Part shown: positions 17,301-25,466 of the stretch, one piece after another
How positions within the stretch are numbered: position 1 is the stretch's first letter
How the letters are laid out: every line of letters begins with the position of its first letter
NCBI GenBank assembly: GCA_023388175.1
Contig: JAEWGT010000011.1
Location: 124,001 to 188,000 of the forward strand
Source of the DNA: Pseudomonadota bacterium
GTDB taxonomy: Bacteria > Pseudomonadota > Alphaproteobacteria > Rhizobiales > Devosiaceae
Length of the DNA: 64,000 nucleotides
Direction: 5' to 3'
The notes under the pieces: generated by a model
The model's input: the letters and a program-made list of their open reading frames with translations, nothing else
Told to the model about the DNA's origin: nothing
Database searches by the model: none
Made by a program: the position numbers and the translations under genes

Positions 17301-18575
17301 TCAGTTTTGTTCTCGGGAAATCTCGCGCCACCCGATGTCGGTTCGGCAAAAGCCTTCTGGCCAGTCAATCGCGTCCACGCCTGCGTAAGCACGATTCTGC
17401 GCCTCTTTCACCGATGCCCCGAGCGCCGTCACATTGAGAACGCGCCCACCATTGGCAATCAAACGTTCGCCATCCCGCTTCGTTCCGGCGTGAAAGACAG
17501 TTAGTGTGTCGCTGTCCAGCCCATCGACGCCGCCGATAACGCTGCCCTTGCCATAATCGCCCGGGTAACCCTTGGTGGCGAGAATGACCGTCAGCGCATA
17601 GGCGTCCTTCCATTGCACGTCACGGCCGGCCAGCGTGCCGGTCGCCACCGCATGCAACAGGGGCACGATATCGCTGTCCATGCGCATCATCATCACCTGC
17701 GTTTCCGGGTCTCCGAAGCGCGCATTGTATTCGACGAGCTTTGGACCATCCGGGGTCAGCATCAGCCCTGCATAAAGCACACCGGCATAGGGCGTGCCGC
17801 GCTGGGCCATGCCGCGCACCGTTGGCTCGATGATCCGCGCCATGACCTCGTCATAAATCTCCCGGCTCATCACCGGTGCAGGGGAATAAGCGCCCATGCC
17901 GCCGGTATTGGGGCCCGTGTCGCCGTCAAAGGCGCGCTTGTGATCCTGTGCCGTGGTGAGGGGCAGGATATCCTTGCCGTCGCTGAGCACGAAAAGGCTG
18001 ACCTCCTCGCCCTCCATGAAGTCCTCGATCACCACCGACGCCCCCGACTCGCCGAACACGCCGGAGAAGCAGTCAATGATGGCTTCTTCGGCTTCCTCGG
18101 TGCTCATGGCGACCGTGACGCCCTTGCCGGCGGCAAGCCCATCGGCCTTGATGACGATGGGCGCGCTCTGCGTATAGAGATAGGCGAGTGCCGAAGCCTC
18201 ATCCTCGAAGCGCCCATAGGCGGCGGTTGGAATGTCGAACTGGTCGCAGAGCGCCTTGGTAAAGCTCTTCGAGCCTTCCAGCTGCCCGGCAGCCTTGCTC
18301 GGACAAAAGCAGACAAAACCCGCGGCACGCACATCGTCCCCGAGCCCGGCCACGACTTGCGCGTCGGGGCCCACCACCACGAAGTCGATTTCGTGCGCTT
18401 TGGCAGCCGCAATCACGGCGGCATGGTCGGTTATGTCCACCGCGACATTGGTGGCCAACCGCTCGGTGCCGCCATTGCCTGGCGCGACGAACAGGCCAGT
18501 CACCAGGGGCGACTGCGCAATCTTCCAGGCCAGCGCATGTTCCCGCCCGCCCGAACCGATGACCATTACGCGCAT
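17301..18575 (-). CDS. purD: Phosphoribosylamine-glycine ligase
   Basis: The 424-residue GAR synthetase catalyses the second step of purine synthesis, ligating glycine to phosphoribosylamine with ATP. It shows the start MRVMVIGSGGREHALAWKI, the ATP-grasp segments IKADGLAAGKGVTVA and SLFVLSDG, and the signature RFGDPETQ near residue 290. ATG 18575 has AGGAGG at good spacing, which settles the start; the longer frame to 18686 is spurious. gshA lies upstream on the same strand and ends 65 bases before this start. Confidence 0.97.
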   Translation of the reverse strand: MRVMVIGSGGREHALAWKIAQSPLVTGLFVAPGNGGTERLATNVAVDITDHAAVIAAAKAHEIDFVVVGPDAQVVAGLGDDVRAAGFVCFCPSKAAGQLEGSKSFTKALCDQFDIPTAAYGRFEDEASALAYLYTQSAPIVIKADGLAAGKGVTVAMSTEEAEEAIIDCFSGVFGESGASVVIEDFMEGEEVSLFVLSDGKDILPLTTAQDHKRAFDGDTGPNTGGMGAYSPAPVMSREIYDEVMARIIEPTVRGMAQRGTPYAGVLYAGLMLTPDGPKLVEYNARFGDPETQVMMMRMDSDIVPLLHAVATGTLAGRDVQWKDAYALTVILATKGYPGDYGKGSVIGGVDGLDSDTLTVFHAGTKRDGERLIANGGRVLNVTALGASVKEAQNRAYAGVDAIDWPEGFCRTDIGWREISREQN

Positions 18576-18640
18576 ATCATGCCTCCTGTCGTTTCCCGGG
18601 CGTGATGCACGAGAGCGGACAGAGAGGCAAGCGTTAAAGG

Positions 18641-20011
18641 CTAGAGTTCGGCTTCCTTGAAGATCGGCGTCACATCGCCATTCCACTCGCCCCGGAATTT
18701 CTCCAGCCAGCGTTCGGCCGGAGCTTTTCCGGTGCGCACGGTTTCTTCCAATGGGGCCAGATAGATTGTCTCGTCCCGGCCCTTGGCGTCCAGTCGATTG
18801 CGACGCACCAGCCCCGCCTCGGCAATGCCGACGGCCTGTGCGGCGGCGTCAAAAATGCTGGACCGGTCGAAGGGTGTCGAAAGGCCGAGCCGCGGCACTT
18901 CGCGGCGGAGATAGTCTCGGTCTTCCTGCGTCCAGTTCTTGACCAGCTCCCAGGCGGCTTCCAGTGAAATATCGTCGTAGAGCAGACCGGTCCAGAACGC
19001 CGACAGCGCCACGACATGGGCCTCGTCGCCCATATCGGCACCCCGCATTTCGAGGAATTGCTTGAGCCGCACTTCGGGGAAGATGGTCGAAAGATGGTCT
19101 TCCCAATCCTTGATCGTCGGCTTCTCGCCAGGAAGCTGGGGCAGGCGGCCATCGAGGAAGTCGCGGAAACTCTCTCCCGCGACATTGATGTATTTCTTGT
19201 CGCGGATAACGAAATACATCGGCACGTCCAGCGCATAATCGGCATAGTGCTCGAAGCCGAAACCGTCTTCAAAGACGAAGGGCAGCATGCCGGTGCGTGC
19301 ATCATCCGTATTCAGCCAGATATGGCTGCGGAAGCTGAGATAGCCGCTGTCCTGCCCATCGACAAATGGCGAATTGGCAAAGAGCGCAGTGGCGATCGGT
19401 TGCAGCGCCAGCGAGACGCGCAGCTTCTTGACCATGTCCGCTTCGCTGGAAAAGTCGAGATTGGTCTGCACAGTAGCCGACCGATACATCATCGAGGTGC
19501 CCAGCGTGCCCACCCGGCCCATATATTCGGTCATGATGCCATAGCGCGACTTCGGCATGGCCTTGATTTCATCGACCGACCAGAGCGGGGTCACGCCGAG
19601 GCCAAGAAAATGAATGTCGAGCGGCGCAGCGACTTTCTTGGCCACGCGCATATGCTCGCTGAGCTCCGCCGCGGTGCCGTGCAGGTCGGCCATGGGTGCG
19701 CCCGACAGCTCGAACTGCCCCCCCGGCTCCAGCGATATGCCGCCTGCGATCTCGTCATTGCGCAAACCGATCGGGTTGTCGCCGTCATAAAAAGGATGCC
19801 AGCCGGTTTCCTTCTCGATGCCGGCAAGCAGCGCGCGAATACCGTTGTCGCCCTCATAGGACACTGGGCGCAGGGGCTCGCCATGAAAGACGTGCTTTTC
19901 ATGCTCGGTGCCGATGCGCCATTGGTCAGCCGGCTTGGCGCCTTTGGCCATGCCCTCGATCAGGTCTGCCCGCGATTCGATAAAGGGCGATGGAGTGTCG
20001 GCGCCGGCCAT
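18641..20011 (-). CDS. gshA: Glutamate-cysteine ligase
   Basis: The 456-residue enzyme makes gamma-glutamylcysteine, the first step of glutathione synthesis. It belongs to the plant/alphaproteobacterial type of ligase (GCS2 fold). Key segments are WRIGTEHEKHVF, EPGGQFELSGAP, FLGLGVTPLW and MMYRSATVQTNLDF. The full length fits the family. It follows rsmE by about 70 bases on the same strand, an arrangement I have seen in Rhizobiales. Expression may be shared with rsmE. Confidence 0.96.
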   Translation of the reverse strand: MAGADTPSPFIESRADLIEGMAKGAKPADQWRIGTEHEKHVFHGEPLRPVSYEGDNGIRALLAGIEKETGWHPFYDGDNPIGLRNDEIAGGISLEPGGQFELSGAPMADLHGTAAELSEHMRVAKKVAAPLDIHFLGLGVTPLWSVDEIKAMPKSRYGIMTEYMGRVGTLGTSMMYRSATVQTNLDFSSEADMVKKLRVSLALQPIATALFANSPFVDGQDSGYLSFRSHIWLNTDDARTGMLPFVFEDGFGFEHYADYALDVPMYFVIRDKKYINVAGESFRDFLDGRLPQLPGEKPTIKDWEDHLSTIFPEVRLKQFLEMRGADMGDEAHVVALSAFWTGLLYDDISLEAAWELVKNWTQEDRDYLRREVPRLGLSTPFDRSSIFDAAAQAVGIAEAGLVRRNRLDAKGRDETIYLAPLEETVRTGKAPAERWLEKFRGEWNGDVTPIFKEAEL

Positions 20012-20083
20012 GAAGTCCTCTTGGTTGAGGCGAATAAGGTGCGGCGCGAAAATAGCGAGCGCAAGGCGGAAAGCAATCGCCTT

Positions 20084-20833
20084 TTATCGCCAATCGCCGA
20101 TGGTAGCCTGAATGACGGCCATTGCCGCCACCGCCGCTGTATCGGCTCTGAGAATGCGCGGCCCAAGGCTGATGGGGGTGACGAAGGGCAGGGCGTGCAG
20201 TTTTGCCCGCTCAGCGTCGGAAAACCCGCCCTCCGGTCCGATCAGCAGACCAAGCTTTTGTCCGCTCAATTGTTGCAGCGTATCCACAGGTGAGGCCGAT
20301 GCTTCGCCCTCATCGGCGACAATCAGCTTTCTGTCACCATGATGTTCCGCCCAGCCGGCCAGCAAGCCATTGAGACTGGTTTCCGGGGCGATCTCCGGCA
20401 CGTTGAGCACTTCGCATTGCTCGGCCGCTTCCACGGCATTGGCCTCAAGCCGCTCGATCTTCAGCCGATGCACCTGCGTATATTGCGTGCTGACCGGTTG
20501 GATAATCCCGGCGCCCATTTCCACGGCCTTCTGGATGACATAATCCAGCCGCTCGTTTTTCAGCGGCGCAAAGCCATACCAGAACGTGGATTTCGGCGTC
20601 TGCGGCGCGATCTGCTCGATGGTCTGCAGAGTGACGGACTTCTTGGAATCGCTGATCAACTGGCAAAGCCATGCCCCATCGCGGCCATTGAACAGCACCA
20701 CCTCGTCTCCCACGCTTTTGCGCAATACGGCGGCGAGATAGAGCGACTGATCCTTGCCGAGGTTGATGACGGTGCCCGGCCCGATATCCGGTTCTACAAA
20801 AAGGCGCTGGAGGCTGGAATGGCTACGCGGCAT
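20084..20833 (-). CDS. rsmE: 16S rRNA (uracil-1498-N3)-methyltransferase RsmE
   Basis: This 249-residue SPOUT methyltransferase modifies U1498 of 16S rRNA. The N-terminal PUA-like part begins RLFVEPDIGPG. The SPOUT part has FWYGFAPLKNERLDYVIQKA, GAGIIQPVSTQYT, and the knot signature LLIGPEGGFSDAE and LGPRILRADTAAVAAM. ATG 20833 begins the conserved sequence. The frame further upstream (to 20956) is a read-through of a palindromic repeat and not protein. gshA follows downstream. Confidence 0.96.
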   Translation of the reverse strand: MPRSHSSLQRLFVEPDIGPGTVINLGKDQSLYLAAVLRKSVGDEVVLFNGRDGAWLCQLISDSKKSVTLQTIEQIAPQTPKSTFWYGFAPLKNERLDYVIQKAVEMGAGIIQPVSTQYTQVHRLKIERLEANAVEAAEQCEVLNVPEIAPETSLNGLLAGWAEHHGDRKLIVADEGEASASPVDTLQQLSGQKLGLLIGPEGGFSDAERAKLHALPFVTPISLGPRILRADTAAVAAMAVIQATIGDWR

Positions 20834-20849
20834 GGTTTGGCACAATCTG

Positions 20850-20930
20850 TCCCTCTCCCCTTGCGGAGGAAGGCGCCCGAAAGGGCTAATGAGGGCTTCA
20901 AGCCCTCCCGGAGGAGCAAATCTCTCCACT
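20850..20930. repeat. RIME/REP-like palindromes upstream of rsmE
   Basis: Two GC-rich stem-loops sit in the divergent rsmE-ubiA spacer: one around CCCTCTCCCC-TTGC-GGAGGAAGG with a CGCCCGAAAGGGC arm (20850-20886), and one around GGGCTTCAAGCCC (20893-20905). They are diverged members of the family found at 51034 and 58311. They lie within what must be the rsmE 5' region. Confidence 0.65.
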
Positions 20931-21009
20931 AGCGAGATTTGAGGCGAAAAGGCCACGAGAGCGACGCTCCAATGGCATCCTCAACATAAACGCTGTATGC
21001 GTGGAAAGA

Positions 21010-21070
21010 ACCCCTCACCCTGATTTTCTGTTGAATGCGGAAAATCTGCCGCTTTCCCAAAAGGGAGGGG
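21010..21070. repeat. Second RIME-like palindromic element before ubiA
   Basis: The segment has CCCCTCACCC at one end and AAAGGGAGGGG at the other. A GATTTTC...GAAAATC pair and a small TCCC-AAAA-GGGA hairpin lie between them. The layout matches rhizobial intergenic mosaic elements in general form. It ends about 25 bases before the ubiA start and so would be in its leader. Confidence 0.5.
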
Positions 21071-21094
21071 ATGTCGAGGCAATCGAGGTTTCCA

Positions 21095-22024
21095 ATGACG
21101 ACCCAATACACCGGAACCGTCTCCGACGCGCAGAAAGACAACTGGCTCGATCGTCACGCGCCGGAAAAGGTGAAGCCTTATGGCCGCCTTGCGCGCTGGG
21201 ATAGGCCAATCGGCTTCTGGCTGCTGTTCTGGCCCTGCGCCTGGGGCGTGGGATTGGCGGCGCTGGCACAGCCGCAAATCGGCTTCGGCTGGTGGGCCAC
21301 TATTCTCATGTTCTTTGGGGCAGTGCTGATGCGCGGTGCCGGCTGCACCTTCAACGATATTGTCGACCGCGACATCGACATGGCCGTGGCGCGCACCCGG
21401 TCCCGGCCAATCCCATCCGGTCAGGTCACGGCGCGCGAAGCACTGTACTTCCTCGTCGCCCAGGCCTTGCTGGCTTCGGCGATCCTGTTTCAGTTCAACC
21501 GTTTCACCGTCTGGGCTGGCGTGGCCTCCCTGGTGCTGGTGGCCATCTATCCCTTCATGAAGCGGATTACCTGGTGGCCGCAATTCTTCCTTGGCCTGGC
21601 CTTCTCCTACGGCGCGCTTGTCGGCTGGTCGAGCCAGACCGGCGGTCTCGGCTGGGCGCCGGTGCTGCTTTATGCAGGCACGATTGCCTGGGTCATCGGC
21701 TATGACACCATCTATGCCCTTCAGGATGTCGAGGATGACGCGCTTGTTGGGGTCAAGTCGACGGCGCGTCTGTTTGGCGACAATGTCCGGCCCGCAGTTG
21801 CTGTGCTTTACGCCGGGGCATTCGTGCTGTGGAATGTCGCGTCAATTTTAGCCGGTGGGGGCTGGCTTTTCGCAGTGCTGTCTCTTGTGGCGGCTGGCCT
21901 GTTGGCGTGGCAACTCTGGACGCTCGATGCCAAGGCGCCAGAAAATCCGCTCATTCGCTTCAAGAACAACCACTATGTCGGCATCGCCCTGACACTCGCC
22001 TTCCTGGCCGACTGGGTCTGGTAG
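21095..22024 (+). CDS. ubiA: 4-hydroxybenzoate polyprenyltransferase
   Basis: This 309-residue integral membrane prenyltransferase attaches the polyprenyl tail to 4-hydroxybenzoate in ubiquinone synthesis. The two Mg-diphosphate motifs are visible: NDIVDRDID near residues 87-95 followed by RSRPIPSG, and the second, DVEDD, in YALQDVEDDALVGVKSTA. About eight helices surround them. ATG 21095 has GAGG six bases upstream, so the longer frame from 21035 is rejected. The ubiquinone made here feeds the electron transport chain that ends at the cta oxidase encoded later in the window. Confidence 0.96.
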   Translation: MTTQYTGTVSDAQKDNWLDRHAPEKVKPYGRLARWDRPIGFWLLFWPCAWGVGLAALAQPQIGFGWWATILMFFGAVLMRGAGCTFNDIVDRDIDMAVARTRSRPIPSGQVTAREALYFLVAQALLASAILFQFNRFTVWAGVASLVLVAIYPFMKRITWWPQFFLGLAFSYGALVGWSSQTGGLGWAPVLLYAGTIAWVIGYDTIYALQDVEDDALVGVKSTARLFGDNVRPAVAVLYAGAFVLWNVASILAGGGWLFAVLSLVAAGLLAWQLWTLDAKAPENPLIRFKNNHYVGIALTLAFLADWVW

Positions 22025-22057
22025 AAAAAAACCGGGCTCATGCGACGCATGGCCCGG
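22025..22057 (-). terminator. Intrinsic terminator of the DUF1127 transcript
   Basis: Read on the minus strand, a 12-pair stem with one bulged base (CCGGGCCATGCG against CGCATGAGCCCGG) is followed by seven Ts. It directly abuts the ubiA stop codon on the other strand. It would end a minus-strand transcript that has run about 200 bases past the DUF1127 stop codon, implying a long 3' untranslated region. Confidence 0.85.
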
Positions 22058-22233
22058 CAAGTGGTCAGGAAACGGAGCCGGCGGCAAAACCGGCCCGGGA
22101 GATGGCACGAGCACTCGTCGTGTTCGAACCAACGCATGCAGCGGCTATATCGAAGTGAGATCAGAAGAAGTGGCAAACTTCTTCGGTTCGATCTCACGAC
22201 CAAAAGGGGTCGACTGGCCGCAAATCGTAAACC
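22058..22233 (-). ncRNA. Structured 3' region of the DUF1127 transcript (possible sRNA)
   Basis: Between the DUF1127 stop and the terminator the minus strand can form several stem-loops. CGACC-CCTTTT-GGTCG comes first. A long one at 22197-22155 pairs GTGAGATC with GATCTCAC and, inside, GAAGAAG with CTTCTTC. CACGA-N7-TCGTG and a GCCGG/CCGGC stem follow. No ORF is convincing. DUF1127 genes in Rhodobacter are co-transcribed with CcsR sRNAs, but the CcsR loop motif is not present here, so an sRNA role is only a hypothesis. Confidence 0.4.
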
Positions 22234-22497
22234 TCAGGACCGGGCGCTCCGGGCACGGGCGGCGTTGAGCACCATGCCGGGCGTGCGGCCATTGCGAGCC
22301 GCCATTGCCTCGGCAATGTCAGAGCGCTCAATGCCAAGGTCCTTTAGGCGTGAAGTGTCGAGATCGAGCAGGCCACGCAGGGCGGCGCGGCGGGCGCGAT
22401 TGGCCTTCAACTGGGCGATCCAGGTGAAAAAGACACCGACAGGTGTCGACTGCGAGCCAGCCGCAACTGACCGCTCGCCGGGCAGCGAGAGAGCCAT
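22234..22497 (-). CDS. Small DUF1127 domain protein
   Basis: This 87-residue basic protein has a C-terminal DUF1127 (YjiS-like) motif, LRGLLDLDTSRLKDLGI, preceded by an Arg/Lys-rich helix. The start has GGAG eight bases upstream. In alphaproteobacteria such proteins are often stress-induced and can bind RNA (CcaF1 in Rhodobacter). In Brucella and Agrobacterium several are directly activated by the LysR regulator VtlR. Here a VtlR-like gene is divergently placed with a shared 148-base spacer holding a dyad, which fits that scheme. This one is longer at the N terminus than the roughly 47-residue minimal members. Confidence 0.88.
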   Translation of the reverse strand: MALSLPGERSVAAGSQSTPVGVFFTWIAQLKANRARRAALRGLLDLDTSRLKDLGIERSDIAEAMAARNGRTPGMVLNAARARSARS

Positions 22498-22588
22498 TTC
22501 GTATCTCCAAAAAATGGTTTACCGGAGGGAGGCCGGCAGGGATTTGACGCTTTGCTGCGCCAATGATGGAAGCAATAGCCACTGGACT

Positions 22589-22609
22589 TCTATTCGTCTA
22601 ACAAATAGA
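22589..22609. promoter_or_regulatory. LysR-type operator dyad between DUF1127 and lysR genes
   Basis: A perfect interrupted palindrome, TCTATT-N9-AATAGA, lies in the divergent spacer, 37 bases before the LysR start and 92 bases before the DUF1127 start. It contains the T-N11-A core that LysR-type regulators bind. It is the only such perfect dyad I see in this spacer, and it is placed to act on both promoters. Confidence 0.6.
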
Positions 22610-22645
22610 TTTCATCTCAATGATCAATTTGGGTGATGAAGCATT

Positions 22646-23533
22646 ATGGCCGCTCCCCTCGACCTCGATCAACTGCAGAGCTTCTGCGCCATCGCCGATT
22701 GCGGCAGTTTTACCGAAGCCGCGCGGCGGGTGAACAAGACCCAGTCTGCCGTATCCATGCAGATCAAGCGCCTCGAAGAGCGGCTGGGGCACAGTCTGCT
22801 GACGAGAGACGGTCGAAGCGTGACTCTCACGCACCATGGTGAGGTGCTTTACGAGCGTTCGCGCAAGATGCTGCGCACCAATGCCGAGATTCTCGACCAT
22901 TTCAATGACGGTGATCTGGCTGGCTCGATCCGCTTTGGCGTGCCGGACGACTATGCGGTGCGCCTCTTGCCGGTGATCCTGTCCAGCTTCCAGCGGACCC
23001 ATCCCAAGATCGCCGTCGATGTGTCCTGCATGGCCTCCGAGCAGTTGCTGGAAGGCATGAAAGCCGGGCGTTACGACCTCATCGTCTTCACCCAGGGGAC
23101 GGATCAGAATTTCGGCGAACTGTTCCGCACGGAGAAAATGTTCTGGGTTGCCTCGCATGGGGGCAGGGCGCTGGCGACGGAACCGCTGGCCATAGCTTGC
23201 GGTCCGCAATGCTGCATTTGGCGCAAGGACGCCATGGAGGCACTGGAACGTACCAGCAAGGATTATCGCGTCGCCTACACCTCGTCCAATGCCACAGCCA
23301 TTTCCTCGGCGGTTCTTTCGGATCTCGCCATCGGCTTCCTGCCCGAAAGTGCCTTGCAGCCGGGCATGCGCGTCATTGGCGACGAACAGGGCCTGCCGAG
23401 ACTGGCCGATGCCCAGATCGCGCTTATGCGCGGTAGCCATGCCTATGGCGGCATTTACGATGCGCTGGCCAACCATATCGTCCAATCCATGGGCAATCTG
23501 GAGCCAACAGCGCTGACTGAAGCGGCGGAATAA
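22646..23533 (+). CDS. LysR-family regulator, VtlR/LsrB-like
   Basis: The 295-residue LysR regulator begins with LDLDQLQSFCAIADCGSFTEAA and continues with NKTQSAVSMQIKRLEERLG, which by eye is very close to VtlR of Brucella and LsrB of Sinorhizobium. The effector domain starts near residue 90 (GSIRFGVPDDYAVRLLP). VtlR activates genes for DUF1127 proteins and, in Brucella, the sRNA gene abcR2. LsrB responds to oxidative stress through cysteines; this protein has several (for example in CGPQCCIW), though equivalence is not established. Its neighbour across the divergent promoter is a DUF1127 gene. xseA starts 47 bases after its stop. Confidence 0.88.
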   Translation: MAAPLDLDQLQSFCAIADCGSFTEAARRVNKTQSAVSMQIKRLEERLGHSLLTRDGRSVTLTHHGEVLYERSRKMLRTNAEILDHFNDGDLAGSIRFGVPDDYAVRLLPVILSSFQRTHPKIAVDVSCMASEQLLEGMKAGRYDLIVFTQGTDQNFGELFRTEKMFWVASHGGRALATEPLAIACGPQCCIWRKDAMEALERTSKDYRVAYTSSNATAISSAVLSDLAIGFLPESALQPGMRVIGDEQGLPRLADAQIALMRGSHAYGGIYDALANHIVQSMGNLEPTALTEAAE

Positions 23534-23580
23534 GCTCCCTTACGCTTGACCCCAATCCAGCTTTGGCGCACCAGAGAAGG

Positions 23581-25194
23581 ATGTCGCAGGTCCAGTCCAA
23601 CGCCGCCGAATTCACTGTTTCCGAAATTGCCCAGGCGGTTAAGCGGACCGTCGAGGATGAGTTTGGCCATGTGCGGGTGCGCGGCGAAATTTCGGGCTTT
23701 CGCGGCCAGCATTCGTCGGGCCACGCCTATTTCACGCTCAAGGACGACGCCGCCTCCATCGACGCGGTGGTTTGGAAAGGCAACTACGCCCGCCTGACCT
23801 TCAAGCCGGAAGAAGGGCTCGAAGTCATCGCAACCGGCCGGCTGACGACTTTCCCGCGCTCATCCAAATACCAGATCGTCATTGACAATATCGAACCGGC
23901 CGGCGCCGGCGCGCTGATGGCGCTGCTTGAGGAGCGGCGCAAGAAGCTGCTGGCGGAAGGCATTTTCGACCGCGACCGCAAGCAGGCGCTGCCCTATCTG
24001 CCCCGCGTCATCGGCGTGGTGACATCGCCGACCGGGGCCGTCATCCGCGATATTCTGCATCGCCTTGAGGACCGGTTCCCAAGCCACGTTCTGGTCTGGC
24101 CGGTCAGGGTGCAGGGCGATACCTGCGCGCCCGAAGTCGTCAACGCCATCGAGGGCTTCAACGCCTTGCCGGTCGGGGGAGCGATTCCGCGACCGGATCT
24201 GCTTATCGTGGCACGTGGCGGTGGCTCGATCGAAGACCTCTGGGGCTTCAACGAGGAAGCCGTGGTGCGCGCCGTGGCGGCGTCGGAGATTCCGGTCATT
24301 TCGGCGGTTGGGCACGAGACCGACACGACATTGATCGACTACGTCTCGGATATGCGCGCGCCGACGCCCACTGCAGCGGCTGAGGCCGCAGTGCCTGTCC
24401 GCGCCGAACTGATCGCCTATGTCGAAGATCAGGGCATGCGCCAGCGCCAGTCAGCGCGGCGCATGGTGTCGAGCCTGCGCGACAGGCTGCGTGCGGCGGG
24501 TGCAGGTCTGCCCCGCGCCACCGATCTTGCCGCCACCCAGCGGCAAAGCCTCGACCTCGCCGCCAGCCGGCTGACCGGGGCGCTCCGCCATTTTGTCCAG
24601 ACAAGGCGGCTCGACTATTCTGGCCTAGCCGCATCGCTACAGCCGCGCCTCGTGCGCCAGCGCCATGCCGAATTGAGCGAACGCTTGAGCCAATTGTCAC
24701 GCAACAGCGCCAGCGGGCTGACCAAGACCGTCGAGCGTGCGCGGCTTAAATTCGACCCGTGCGGCCGGCAATTGCCCCAGGCCGTCGGCACCTCCATCGA
24801 GCGCAAGCAGACCGCGCTGCACAGAGTGGCGCCGCGCCTCAACCCGCAGCAATTGCGTGCCGAACTGCGCGATTCCAGCCTCCGGCTCGCCCCCAAACTT
24901 GTGCGTCTGTCCCAGGCCGGCGCCCAGTTGACCCAGGGCCATCGCCAGCATCTGGCGCAGTTGGGCAAGCTGCTGGATACGCTGGGCTATCGCAATGTCC
25001 TCGCGCGCGGCTACGCCATCGTTCAGGATGGCAATGGCAATATCGTCACCGATGCCGGCAGTGTGGCGCCAGGCGATGCGCTCCATATCACCCTCGATAC
25101 GGGGGCGGTCGATGCCCATGTCGGCGGGGCTCCGCTGCGCCGCAAATCCACCAGATCCACTCCCGACGAGGGGTCGCAGGAAAGTCTCTTTTGA
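23581..25194 (+). CDS. xseA: Exodeoxyribonuclease VII large subunit
   Basis: This large subunit of exonuclease VII, about 537 residues, degrades single-stranded DNA from both ends. It has an N-terminal OB fold (FGHVRVRGEISGFRGQHSSGHAYFTLKDD), the catalytic domain with PRVIGVVTSPTGAVIRDI, ARGGGSIEDLWGFNEE and SAVGHETDTTLIDYVSD, a long helical middle, and the end motif NVLARGYAIVQD. The start at ATG 23581 matches family N termini, though AGAAGG abuts it closely; a TTG at 23563 is the alternative. The small subunit xseB is not in this window. Confidence 0.96.
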   Translation: MSQVQSNAAEFTVSEIAQAVKRTVEDEFGHVRVRGEISGFRGQHSSGHAYFTLKDDAASIDAVVWKGNYARLTFKPEEGLEVIATGRLTTFPRSSKYQIVIDNIEPAGAGALMALLEERRKKLLAEGIFDRDRKQALPYLPRVIGVVTSPTGAVIRDILHRLEDRFPSHVLVWPVRVQGDTCAPEVVNAIEGFNALPVGGAIPRPDLLIVARGGGSIEDLWGFNEEAVVRAVAASEIPVISAVGHETDTTLIDYVSDMRAPTPTAAAEAAVPVRAELIAYVEDQGMRQRQSARRMVSSLRDRLRAAGAGLPRATDLAATQRQSLDLAASRLTGALRHFVQTRRLDYSGLAASLQPRLVRQRHAELSERLSQLSRNSASGLTKTVERARLKFDPCGRQLPQAVGTSIERKQTALHRVAPRLNPQQLRAELRDSSLRLAPKLVRLSQAGAQLTQGHRQHLAQLGKLLDTLGYRNVLARGYAIVQDGNGNIVTDAGSVAPGDALHITLDTGAVDAHVGGAPLRRKSTRSTPDEGSQESLF

Positions 25195-25242
25195 TGAGCC
25201 TTTCTGTCCACTATATAGAATGAAGTAAGCAGGAGGCGCGCG

Positions 25243-25464
25243 TTGAACATCTTCGACAAGGGATTTGCACCCGCAGAGGCGACATTGCGCTATCGTGATG
25301 GCGATTACGATGTCCTCAAGCCCGGCACCTTCGTGCGCTGCGCCATTTCCGGCAAGCCGATCCCGCTTGATGAATTGTTCTACTGGAGCGTTGATCGCCA
25401 GGAGCCCTATGCCGACGCAGTTGCGGCCCATGAAGCATTCGAGCGCTTCGGTCGGGGGCACTGA
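25243..25464 (+). CDS. DUF2093 family small protein
   Basis: This 73-residue protein has the pattern of DUF2093: an initial MNIFDKGFAPAEATLRY, then DYDVLKPGTFVRCAISGKPI and LFYWSVDRQEPY. It starts with TTG at 25243, six bases after AGGAGG, which is a strong ribosome site. It lies between xseA and an LpxB-related gene with short spacing (2 bases to the next gene), so it belongs to that operon. The function of the family is not known. The single Cys argues against a zinc ribbon. Confidence 0.88.
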   Translation: MNIFDKGFAPAEATLRYRDGDYDVLKPGTFVRCAISGKPIPLDELFYWSVDRQEPYADAVAAHEAFERFGRGH

Positions 25465-25466
25465 GG

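Noticed and set aside
17180..17392. N-terminal extension of the patatin gene
   Set aside because: It would overlap the purD coding region by 92 bases and has no ribosome site; kept only as an alternative start.
22058..22233. CcsR-type sRNAs after the DUF1127 gene
   Set aside because: The conserved CUYCYUCCC-like loop motif was not found, so I describe only a structured 3' region.
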